A DNA stretch of 64,000 nt from Colias croceus (Eukaryota > Arthropoda > Insecta > Lepidoptera > Pieridae). The stretch's first letter is position 1, and every line of letters begins with the position of its first letter. The stretch spans positions 436,501-500,500 of the forward strand of contig NC_059550.1 in assembly GCF_905220415.1 (NCBI RefSeq). Direction: 5' to 3'. A model generated the notes under the pieces. It was not told where the DNA came from. It made no database searches and saw only the letters and a program-made list of their open reading frames with translations. The translations under genes and the position numbers were made by a program. This document shows, piece by piece, positions 1 through 9,700 of the stretch.

Positions 1-36
1 CCCTGTGGCACACCGCGATGTGATATATCTATCAAG

Positions 37-1057
37 TTTACAACAAGGTCACGTGGAACGTTATCCGCGACGCCATGAGGCCCGTGTTGTACCAGCTTTC
101 GTCTATGAAGTTCAAGGTTCGTTATACTATAGTAGAGCCATTTTAATAGGCAACATTTGACAGTTCAACAAAATTCAACAACGTAACCTAGTAACGACGA
201 CATAGAATAACATGATATTTCGTTTTGTTAGAACTGCACATTTGCTTAACTTTTTTAAATTATGATTACATATTTATAATAATAATAACCAATACAAGTA
301 ATTTTAAGATTTCATTTTACTGATAAACCATTCTAAACATAATAAACAATTTCTGAATTGAAGAACTGACGTCGCTACAATTTTGTGTCAATAAACCTTT
401 TTTCTTTTTAAATACCAGAGATGTTACTCTAAAAATCGAAATCTGTCATCTAGAATCGAATGCATTGATTACTTGTGAATAAAAATCATCATAAATTAAT
501 AAATTCGATTGACAAATGTTTCAAATCCGTATCGATTAATTCACTTTAATCGATGTTTTTATACAAGTTACATCTCTTCGAAGATAAAATTGATAGACGT
601 CAAATGTTGCCTATTAAATTGGCTCGACTATAATAGTACCTATTGGAGTCAGTTCTACCAATTGATAAGTATAAGTATTTAATAGCAGTGGCCCAAGAAT
701 AGACCCCTGGGGCACTCCTCCGTGAAATTGTAGCATCCTTATAACTTTTGAATAGCAAAGGACCAAGGACGGATCCCTGTGGCACTCCGCAAATTCGATG
801 CCCTAGAATTTTGTGAATTAGGCCCTATACTTGACTTCATTTAGTATCAGACAATAAAATATAATCGATTTAATTAACTAACGTGTTCCATAACGAATTT
901 GTATTATTCAAACATGCCTCAACGCATTAATATCGTTTCTAAAACCAAATATTTCGTATTGCAGGACCCAGTAAAGGACGGTGAAGCCAAGATCAAAGCG
1001 GACTTCGACCAGCTTCTCGAAGATATGTCCGCGGCCTTCCGCAACCTCGAAGACTAG
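37..1057 (+). CDS. 3' end of an unrecognised gene (last two coding exons)
   Basis: Two exons are visible. The first runs from about 37 to 116, after an AG acceptor at 35-36, and encodes a stretch with YNKVTWNVIRDAMRPVLYQ and LSSMKFK; it ends AAG|GTTCGT. The second runs from 965 to 1057, after CAG, and encodes DPVKDGEAKIKADFDQLLED, MSAAFRNLED and a TAG stop. Phases agree (both phase 0). The high GC and amphipathic, helix-like sequence contrast with the AT-rich intron, which supports real coding. The 848-bp intron holds a 505-bp MITE and reverse-transcriptase scraps. I do not recognise the protein family; the rest of the gene lies upstream of the window. The last 30 residues look like a charged C-terminal helix. 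Confidence 0.6.
128..632. mobile_element. 505-bp MITE, copy 1
   Basis: The ends are inverted repeats of about 34 bp. The left end reads TATAGTAGAGCCATTTTAAT and the right end mirrors it (TATAGTCGAGCCAATTTAAT on the reverse strand). A second copy of exactly the same length lies at 14793-15297 in the opposite orientation. Outer TA dinucleotides fit a TA target duplication, as in Tc1/mariner-type elements, but TA is part of the palindrome so this cannot be proved. There is no coding capacity. It sits in the intron of the gene at 37-1057. Confidence 0.8.
660..800 (-). mobile_element. Non-LTR reverse-transcriptase scraps
   Basis: On the minus strand, GVPQGSVLGPLLF is encoded near 750-790 and a second, slightly different GVPQGSILGPLL near 690-720. 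This is the conserved block of jockey/CR1-like reverse transcriptases. A third fragment, RGVPQG, is encoded by minus-strand bases 1-17. Frames are broken and only tens of residues remain, so these are dead remnants inside an intron. Confidence 0.6.
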
Positions 1058-1059
1058 GC

Positions 1060-1163
1060 GATATCACCCTACACCTCGATATCTCTTCGATATCACTCCG
1101 ATATCTCCCTGATATCTCTTCGATATCTCCCTGATATCTCGCCGATATCTCCCTGATATCGCC
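1060..1163. repeat. 11-bp GATATC tandem repeat
   Basis: GATATC starts at 1078, 1089, 1100, 1111, 1122, 1133, 1144 and 1155, exactly 11 bp apart, with one more unit at 1060. The unit is GATATCTCCCT with variants. The array begins 2 bp after the TAG stop at 1055-1057, so it should form the start of the 3' UTR of the upstream gene. Confidence 0.9.
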
Positions 1164-1800
1164 ATACATTTCCAAATTCCAATACCTTGTTGAAAGTTCA
1201 TAGTTTCGCGCCACCTGTAAATAAATATATAGCGCGACATAGTTGTTATTTATATGATATTATACTAAATATATTTATAAACAAACAGATTTATTTTTGC
1301 CTGGTTTCTAGTGTGATTTATTTGATCGATTCGTGCATTCCACGTTTTTATAGTTCGCTTTGCCGTTCGTTTCAGTATTATCGAGCAGAAATTACATCAT
1401 ATGAGTTATATCTTACTGTTTGATGTTACGTGTTGATAGGAAGTTATTATAAATAAATATTAATTATTGAAACGCTGTTTTATTCTGATTAGAATGAATT
1501 GTATTGATTGTTGTAAGTGAATAAAAGACACGAAAAATATTGTTCTTTTTATTAATCTCCTCTGACTGATTTGTCTATATCGTAGGAAATCTATTTTTTA
1601 TTTGCACCAAAAACTAAAAAAAAGAAGTTGGAAACTAATTATTCAAATTAGATCATATTAACAATATACGTGCATATTATATTCAAACAATTTCGTATGA
1701 TTTTTCGGGCAAGTAGCTCATGTGTTATTCTGCTGAATAACCTATAAAGTAAATTTCACCAAAAATGGTCCAGTACTCTTTGATCTAATTCATTACAAAC
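1164..1800. other. 3' UTR and intergenic DNA
   Basis: The stretch is AT-rich with several AATAAA-type hexamers (near 1209, 1450 and 1522), any of which could end the upstream transcript. I see no coding signal. The last 8 bases (TTACAAAC) are the left target duplication of the transposon that follows. Confidence 0.5.
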
Positions 1801-3542
1801 CTTAGAGCATTAAACCAACCGGAGTGGCCATTGGCAGGCGTTCCCCGCTCGCCAAAGGTTTGAGTAAGCGTTACATACCTGTTATATAAAACTAGTTGAC
1901 GCGCGCCCAACGCCATTTTGCTAATGTCAGTGAACGTGAAAAAACCGGAGCGAAATATGCCAAATTGAAGTGGATTTACGTGTAAGAAGAGGTCAGAAAC
2001 GTGGAATGTAATTAAGGATAATGTTACTTTTCATCTGTAAGTACTTTTACATCAAAATATTGTGAAATATTGCAGCAAATTTGCAAAATACTGAAATATA
2101 TTGTCAATGTAAAAGTGTTGCCACATAATGGTACTACATCCACTTTTGGGTAAATTTTAAAGTACGTAGACTGTTTTAATATTTAATTATAACTTTTATC
2201 ACCGTTCATATTTGTTATTATAGATTAATAAAATTTACCCAAAGAAACCATAAATAACGTGAAGTATAATTTGTATAAACTTTATGAATTAATGATAAAT
2301 ACCGTTTGCAAATTCATTTATTGTTTATCTCCAACACATGTTTTTCTTTAATATTTTATACTATACTAAGTTTAAGTTTGTATCTTATTAATTATTATAA
2401 TGCAATTATTTACGTTCGTAACATGTACGTTAAAAGGCATTTTTAATTCGTTATTCTGGTATCACTGCATAAAAATTAGGGATGGGACGGTAAAAAAATA
2501 ATATCGATATAAATATTATCCAGCCCGCGTGGGCGTCTTATGGTTGATGATGATAATTTTTTTTAGTTTGTTTAATTCTTATATTTTATTTTCAGATTTC
2601 TCAAAGGTACAGTGATTCGGGATGTCTGGATTCAATCTTGAGCGAATCATGTTTCATGGACTTCTAAACGGACTAGTACTAGTGTTTCTGCGTTAAAATA
2701 AATATAAGTATTTGTAAATAAACGAAGTAAATGAACGACGAAGTTGTCTTTTTGTTCACTCTTCCTTGTTTTATATGTAAATTGTGACATTCACGAAAAA
2801 TCATATTAGGCTTAACTTTACTTTATGGGACGTAGAGTTGAGAGGCGTAATTTTTTTTGTGGTTAGCTACTTAAGGAACCTTAATCTGAAATTTCAGTTG
2901 CCGGAAATTTTTGGTTTTTGAGATATGAATTTTTGAAAACCAGAAAATTACTATAGAACATTCCTCCATCTTGTTTTTGTAACGCATATTTATTGCTTTG
3001 ATAGTGTCAAATTTAGCGATTCATTTCACGAAAAACAATTCGAGACGCTTCTCAACTCGACGTCCGATAAAGTACAGTTTTACCTGGTATTAAAAAAGTA
3101 TCATGCATTTTATTTTGTGTAGATTTATAATCTCGCAAACATATTTTTTAGGTCCGACACGATTTTTTTATTAGTGATAAATACTTAGGTGTCACAAATA
3201 ACAAATATTTAATTATCATTAAAATTCAAAATTCATCGACCATGATGTATCGATAAATCTTATAATTATCGACTTAAATTATCGACGCGTTTTCGCACTA
3301 TCGGTGTTTATGTTGCCGTTGAATACAGACACGTTGTCTATGTGTGAGTTTGATTCAAGTTTTGTACTTTGTGTGCTGGTGTTTGATTATTTTGTCGTGT
3401 GCGTGTGTAGCGACGTAATCTCAAAATACGTTTGTGTTAACACTATTTGTATGTGTTGACTCGTTCCCCCCGCAGAAAATTACAGACATTTTGGCTATGA
3501 GAGATTTGCGCGTGTCATCTCCGGTTGGTTTAATGCTCTAAG
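1801..3542 (+). mobile_element. P-superfamily-like DNA transposon, decayed (1.74 kb)
   Basis: The element has perfect 23-bp terminal inverted repeats. The left one (1801-1823) begins CTTAGAGCATTAAACCAACC and the right one (3520-3542) is its exact mirror. The 8-bp duplication TTACAAAC lies at 1793-1800 and 3543-3550. An 8-bp duplication fits the P, hAT or Merlin superfamilies. A broken THAP-like exon starts 156 bp from the left end, almost the same offset as in the element at 5528-8290, so a P-type assignment is favoured. No transposase body survives. It lies just upstream of the DUF4795 gene, ending 223 bp before its ATG. Confidence 0.85.
1957..2038 (+). pseudogene. Frameshifted THAP-domain exon of the P-like element
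   Basis: ATGCCAAAT opens like a THAP protein (M-P-N-[C]); one missing base then shifts the frame. Downstream the sequence reads GFTCKKRSETWNVIKDNVTF then H, with a GTAAGTAC splice donor right after. The end of the exon is visibly similar to the intact THAP exon at 5685-5761 (CTTTTCATC then GTAAGTA). THAP domains are C2CH zinc fingers found at the N terminus of P transposases. The first Cys codon is disrupted, so no functional product is expected. Confidence 0.5.
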
Positions 3543-3765
3543 TTACAAACATACAAATCTTGCCTCTTGCCTCTGTACAATATAGATAAAAGAGAAACAA
3601 TGAGCAAAAGAGTACTATTTCTCAAAATAAATCGTTGTCTACAGCTGCCAGAATTTCTTTCTTATCCTTCATTTGTTTTCACTGACATCTGCCAGAAGAA
3701 AACGACGCTTTTATAACGATTTACATAGATTTGCGAAATTTGCACGATAATAGAATAAAATCAAG
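3543..3765 (+). promoter_or_regulatory. Presumed promoter/5' UTR of the DUF4795 gene
   Basis: This is the only host sequence between the right target duplication of the upstream transposon and the ATG at 3766. It is AT-rich with no clear TATA box at a fixed distance. If transcription begins here, the transposon end lies within about 220 bp of the start codon; a more distant 5' UTR exon upstream of the transposon is also possible. Confidence 0.3.
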
Positions 3766-6700
3766 ATGGTATTCGATGAACCAAATATGAGCGATTCTGG
3801 TCTACTTATAAGTGTAGAAGACCTCATCAACCAGGCTATGGGACCTCAAGAAGTTCGTAATTTACTAACTTTAGACTACTTTCATAAGAAAGTTTTGCCC
3901 ATATGGAACAAAACTTAGCAAATGATACAAAACACAATATAATATTAGGTAGTTTCCAATATTAAAAACCATTACTTTTGTTGTTGAGGTCAAAATCGTC
4001 AGCGTAATATTGGCGTAGTAAGAATGAATTGACGATAATGATTTATCGTACTAATTACTGAAGTTTTTGAAACTTGTATAATATTACATGCAAAATAAAA
4101 CGATAACGCATCATTTTTAAATAATTTATTATTAAATAATAGAATAATTTGATTTTAGATGAACGTCATCAATTTCAAAGTATTGCAAATGGTATTACAT
4201 ATACTGGCCCGACAACAGCGGCTACTGGAACAAAGAGTGGAAATTAGATATACCGATATAGCTCCACCGCGACAAAAGGTAAAGAAAGATAAGATAATGG
4301 AAGAGTCTGGAAGTTCTTCTCCAAGCCCCAGATCACCAAAGGGGCGGATGAGTGGTATCAAAGAGAGAGAGTCGAAGAAGGAGAGAGAACAAAGGGAAAG
4401 AGAGAAGGCAGAAGAACTTGCTCAAAAGGCAAAAGAAATAGAAGAGAGGGAAAAAGATAGGGCAGAGAGAGCTGCGTTGAAAGAGAAGCAAAAGGCTCAA
4501 AAATTGACACTGAAAGAGCAAGAGAAGCTTGAGAAACTAGAACGTAAAGAAAAGGAAAAAGCGGAAAGACAAGCGCAGAGAGAACAAGAGAAAGCCCAAA
4601 AGATGAGTCAAAAGGAAAAAGAAAAGGCTGAGAAGCTTTCTCAAAAGGAACAAGAAAAAGCCGAAAAGATGACTCAAAAGGAAAAGGAAAAGGCTGAGAA
4701 GCTATCCCAAAAGGAACAAGAAAAGGCCGAAAAGATGAGTCGAAAGGAAAGAGAAAAAGCTGAGAAGCTCTCGCAAAAGGAACAAGAAAAGGCTGAAAAG
4801 ATGAGCCAAAAAGAAAAGGAGAAGGCTGAAAAACTGTCTCAAAAAGAACAAGAAAAGGCAGAGAAACAAGCACAAAAGGAACAAGAAAAGGCTGGAAGAC
4901 AAGCGCTAAAAGAACAGGAAAAGGCAGAAAAACTGGGTCAAAAGGAAAAAGAAAAAGGTGAAAAGCTCAGCCAAAAAGAAAAGGAGAAGGCTGAAAAGTT
5001 AGCACAGAAAGAAAAGGATAAGATGGAGAAAGCTTTAAGGGACAAAGAAAAAGCGGAAAAGTCGCCAAGAGAGAAGGTATGCATTGCGATAATATTGTCT
5101 AAATAATAATTACGTAAAATATTAAAACTAGTTTATAAACATTTTTAAAATATATTTTGGAATCATTGACCTCTTAAAACTATCAAGTAGTAGAAACAGT
5201 TATACAACATATTAATATTTAAAAGTACCTATAATAGATTGAAAAAAGCAAAGGAAATAGAATAGAATAAAATCAGATGTATGTATTATTATAGATTTAC
5301 TTAAGTACTTATAGCCAGCCAGCTCCTTTGTCAGCTCTCACAAAAAAAAACGTTTTTTTTTTCAGAAAAAAGCTATTCCCTCCGAAACAAGTATTGCAAT
5401 TTCAGGTCTTTATTTTTATTTTTCATGTTCTTTCTATTATTTGTTATGACTTATGTGTATTCGTTAATACTTAAGAATAAATTTATTTTTAGAGGAAAAA
5501 CGTGGCAAAGAAAAAGTTCTTATTGGTCATTGAGATAATATTAATATGGAGACGATACCGCCTACATCACTTATGTTCCACTCAACATACGTCATGTGGC
5601 GTAACTGCACTCAGTCGCTTGCTCGCTCATTGGCGCGAACGTCACGCTCATTTTTTATTTGTTTTAAAGTGAAACGCATCAAATATGCCTACGTGTGTGT
5701 TACGATATTGCACAAATAATACAAAGAATACGGAAAAGTGCAAAGGAATAACTTTTCATCAGTAAGTAACTAGATAATAATTTTTAAAACTTAGTTAGAG
5801 CAAAATTTTTGGCGGGCGACATTTTGTCATAGATTAAAAATTTAAGATATGACATTGGGCATGAAATAAGTGTTGTTAGTAATATTTGCTGGCGTATATT
5901 TTTATAGTATAAAATAATAATTTTACATATTTAGAAAAGCATAGACTGGTTGTTAATTGAAAAAAGGTGAAATCATGAAATATGAAAATCAATTACTCAA
6001 TCACCAATTTTTTTTTTGTTAATTGATTTTAATCAAGTTTTTAATTGATATTGTATAAGCTACTGACTTGAACGTGTAATTGAATTATTATTTATTTATC
6101 TGCACTAATATTATAAAGAGGAAAACTTTGTTTGTTTGTTTGATTGTAATTAATAGGCTCATAAACTACTGGACCGGTTTTGATGAAAAGAGAATGCCCA
6201 TTTTTGGTACTGGTTTTTCTCATGCATCAAGACAACAATACTATTAAAAAAAATCTCGGCAATTTAGAGGCCTTCTTACCATCGGAAAATATATTTTGAA
6301 CAGGGAATGTTTTGTAAAATCTAATAAGACATGTAATCATAATGTAATGTATGTGTTCAATTAGATCCGTTATTATAGAGTTACCACGGTACCAAGCGGT
6401 AACTTATTACATTTACTATGGTAAATAGCTAAATGTATTAATATCGATTATTGTTTTCATTGAATTACAAAAAAAATCAATTAACATAAAATCACTCTTT
6501 AAGGTATTGTTTATACACTGTAGGTTGTTTTAACAAAGATAGTGAAGTAAAATAATATAAATATGTATATATAAAAAAAATATTATTATGACATAGCTTG
6601 GTAGGTAACCAGTTATTTCTTATTTGTTTCTTTCTTCGAATATGTAGTGAAAAAATGATTCAAACAACAACAGCAACAACAACATGTAAACCGAATAAAA

Positions 6701-9700
6701 ACTCAACTGGCATTTTTTAAGTATATATTTAGGTTTTCTTGAAATCCGTCCCGGAAGATTTATGGTGCCTACCTACACTAGCCGATGAACAGATAGACTT
6801 TGTCTGAAAGCATAAGCTCTACGCATAGATTAAATATGTTAATCGAAAAATAACCTTTGGACGATAAAATGTTACCTAAATCACACATAAACCTAACTAA
6901 ATCGGGGTTATTTAAGTTTTGAGGTTATTTCACATTTTTCTCAATATCTTGAAAACCCCTGTTTTTAACCGACTTCAAAAAAAAGGAGGAGGTTATCAAT
7001 TCGGCCGGTATATTTTTTTTTTTTTTTTTTTATGTATGTACACCGATTACTCCGAGGTTTCTGAACCGATTTACGTGATTCTTTTTTTGTTCGATGCAGG
7101 ATGGTGTCGAATTGGTCCCATAAAAATTTTATTCGGCTAGGCCCAGTAGTTTTTATTTTATGAGCATTTTTGTCTGTACTCGATGACTTAATTGGAATGT
7201 AGCAAGTAACTTTGATTCACTTCCCGGTAACCGATTGAGCTGAAATTTTGTATAAGTGTGTAAATTGGATAGCGATGAAACATTATCATGACATAGAGCT
7301 GATTTGATGATGGAATCGGAAGGTGGCCATAGGAACTCAGTAATATATTGACTCAACTTTATCGAGTTTGGGCTCGTTTGATTCGTGTTGAAAATTACAC
7401 TAAAAAGTATTAAATAAAATTAACTGCGTTAAAAACAACCGACTTCAAAAACGGAAAAGTAAAAAATAAAAAAGATTTGATATTATTAATTGCTACATAT
7501 TATTTAGATGTGCTATTTATTAAATAGGTTTGAAGTCGGTGCCAAACACTAAGCACTTAGTATTAAGCCCGTGCACCGACATCAAACCTATTTAATAAAT
7601 AGCACATCTAAATAATATGTAGCAATTAATAATATCAAATCTTTTTTATTTTTTACTTTTCCGTTTTTGAAGTCGGTTGTTTTTAACGCAGTTAATTTTT
7701 TATCACAAAAAAATCAATTGGTAAAAATCTTTTGAATATCGAAGAACCCTCCAAAACCACTCTGGCATTGACGCAACACTGTACTGTGGTCCATACTTTC
7801 ATGGGCATTCTCCTTTGGCACAGACAATCTTAAGACCCTGAGAAAGAACATAGGCTACTTTTTATTGCGAAATATGTGCCACGGGCGAAGCCGGGGCGGA
7901 CCGCTAGTTCAGAGATAAGTAATTAATATTTTTTCTATTCAAGGTTTCCATGTCTGGGCCGTGAAGAAAGGGAAAAATTATTTTTTTTTCTAAAAAAAGG
8001 CTCAATTTGTAAGGAATAAAACTTCCCATAGCCCTGACTGAACCTAAAACACGAAAAAAATTAAATTATTCCATATGACGTCACTATTTACATCATCCTA
8101 TATTATATGCCAGATATTGTTAGCCCCGCGTAGTAAAGTCAGTTTATACCTAAAATAAATATTAAGCAAGTACAAAGACATCGCATAATCTATGACTGTC
8201 TAGCCGTCATTCGCGCGCCCCGCGCCGCCTCGCTTGGCGCACAGATTTTGTTCGTGGTGTCTGCTCCATAATATTAATATTATCTCAATGTTATTGGTAA
8301 GATGCAATTGATTTATAATTCAAAATTGATTCGAATACATTTCGAATATGGAATATTGCTTATTCATTTTTCATTTAAATTACAGTGGAAAAAGGTCCAA
8401 CAACACGTCCTGGTGAGTATGTTTAAGTATTTTTATTTGCTACAGCGATAGTTCCATCATTCACTCAATTAGGAAGTAGGTACTCATTGATACTCTTTCG
8501 CTTTTGTCTAATCTGCCACGAATCATAAGTTAATCGATACAGAAAGTTTTATTCTTAAAATTTATTCTATAATATTATAAAGCTGAAGAGTTTGTTTGTT
8601 TGAACGCGCTAATCTCAGGAACTACAGGTCCGATTTGAAAAATTCTTTCGGTGTTAGATAGCCCATTTATCGAGGAAGGCTTTAGGCTATATATAATTAC
8701 GCTAAGACCAAGAGGAGCGGAGGCACGGGGGTGTAACCGCGAAGCGCAGCTAGTAGGTAATATTTATACAATATTAAGATAGTTATTTAATTCAGAAACA
8801 TATTCCCGTGGAAGTATTGAAGTGGTAACACAGTCTCAATTTGCAATCTTGGAGTCAGCGGTAAAAGAGCTAAAGGATCTAGTAGCTCCGCCCATGCCTT
8901 TGAAACTGCCCGACAATGAAACGCTCAGGAGCGAGCTGGCTAGAGGCAGCGCCTCTTTGCAAGATACCATGAGGGCAATGCAGGTGGGCAAAAGATGTAG
9001 TGACATGTGTAGATAGTTTTAAGATTAAAATTAATTCATCAAGTTATTGAACATTGAAATAGTACCATATCTACATATAGAGGCGTATTTTTTATTATTA
9101 ATCAGTACTAAGATAATGTGGTTTATTAAATACAATGAATACTTTTTCAAGATATTTCTGGGGAACTCGGTATACTTAGCTTTAAATCTTACAGAAGTTG
9201 GAATTAACGAGAGTCGACTGTAATATATCATAGAGTATTTTGAAAATATATGTATAACATACTAATAAGTGGACCCTCTCACGATATCACAGCCAAAGTA
9301 AATTTGACAATACAATTATCTAAGAACTTTATCGTTCCGGGAACCGTTTAGAGCGGTTTACTGAACAAAAATTTAGTGATTTGCACCAAATGGATGACAT
9401 TCCCAAGCTATGACGTATTCAGGTGGACGCCCGAGTGCTCGCCGCAGAGCAAGCGATCAGCCGCATGACGGGGCTCCTGCTCGCCATTGCGGGGGCGGAG
9501 CCCGACGACCTGGACAATTTGCTGGAGGAAGTGGAACAGAAAAGAGCTGCGGTGGAGGCTGAGGCGGCTGCTGTTAGTTTATCAAAGGCGGCTGATGTTA
9601 GTTTATCAAAAAATCAAATAATAAAAAAAAAATATTGTGCACCACAGTCCATAGAGGCAAGTAACAAGAATAGACAAATTATTATATTAAAGTGCACAAC

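Larger units (their letters stand above)
6099..7907 (+). mobile_element. Helitron-like short repeat, split by a nested insertion
   Basis: The left part (6099 to about 6290) opens with TCTGCACTAATATTATAAAG. The right part (about 7770-7907) ends CCACGGGCGAAGCCGGGGCG then GACCGCTAG. Both match the family described at 43024-43195. Between them lies unrelated sequence and the fold-back element at 6961-7700. Confidence 0.65.
5528..8290 (+). mobile_element. P-superfamily-like transposon with THAP exon (2.76 kb)
   Basis: The left end reads CATTGAGATAATATTAATAT then GGAG, and the right end (8266-8290) mirrors it. The perfect 8-bp duplication TTATTGGT lies at 5520-5527 and 8291-8298. A THAP exon starts 157 bp inside. 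The DDE/RNase-H-like transposase body is missing; instead the interior is occupied by a nested Helitron-like copy (6099-7907), itself split by a 740-bp fold-back element (6961-7700). The whole element lies inside the DUF4795 gene with its left target duplication on the exon-4 splice donor. Confidence 0.88.

Noticed and set aside
993..1214. 73-codon minus-strand frame (GDIEEISGRY repeats)
   Set aside because: It is a translation of the 11-bp GATATC array and of the opposite strand of a real exon.
4333..4902. Three long open frames on the minus strand opposite the EKAEK repeat
   Set aside because: They are mirror frames of a purine-rich coding repeat and consist of Phe/Leu/Ser low complexity; the plus-strand frame has splice sites and a matching family start.
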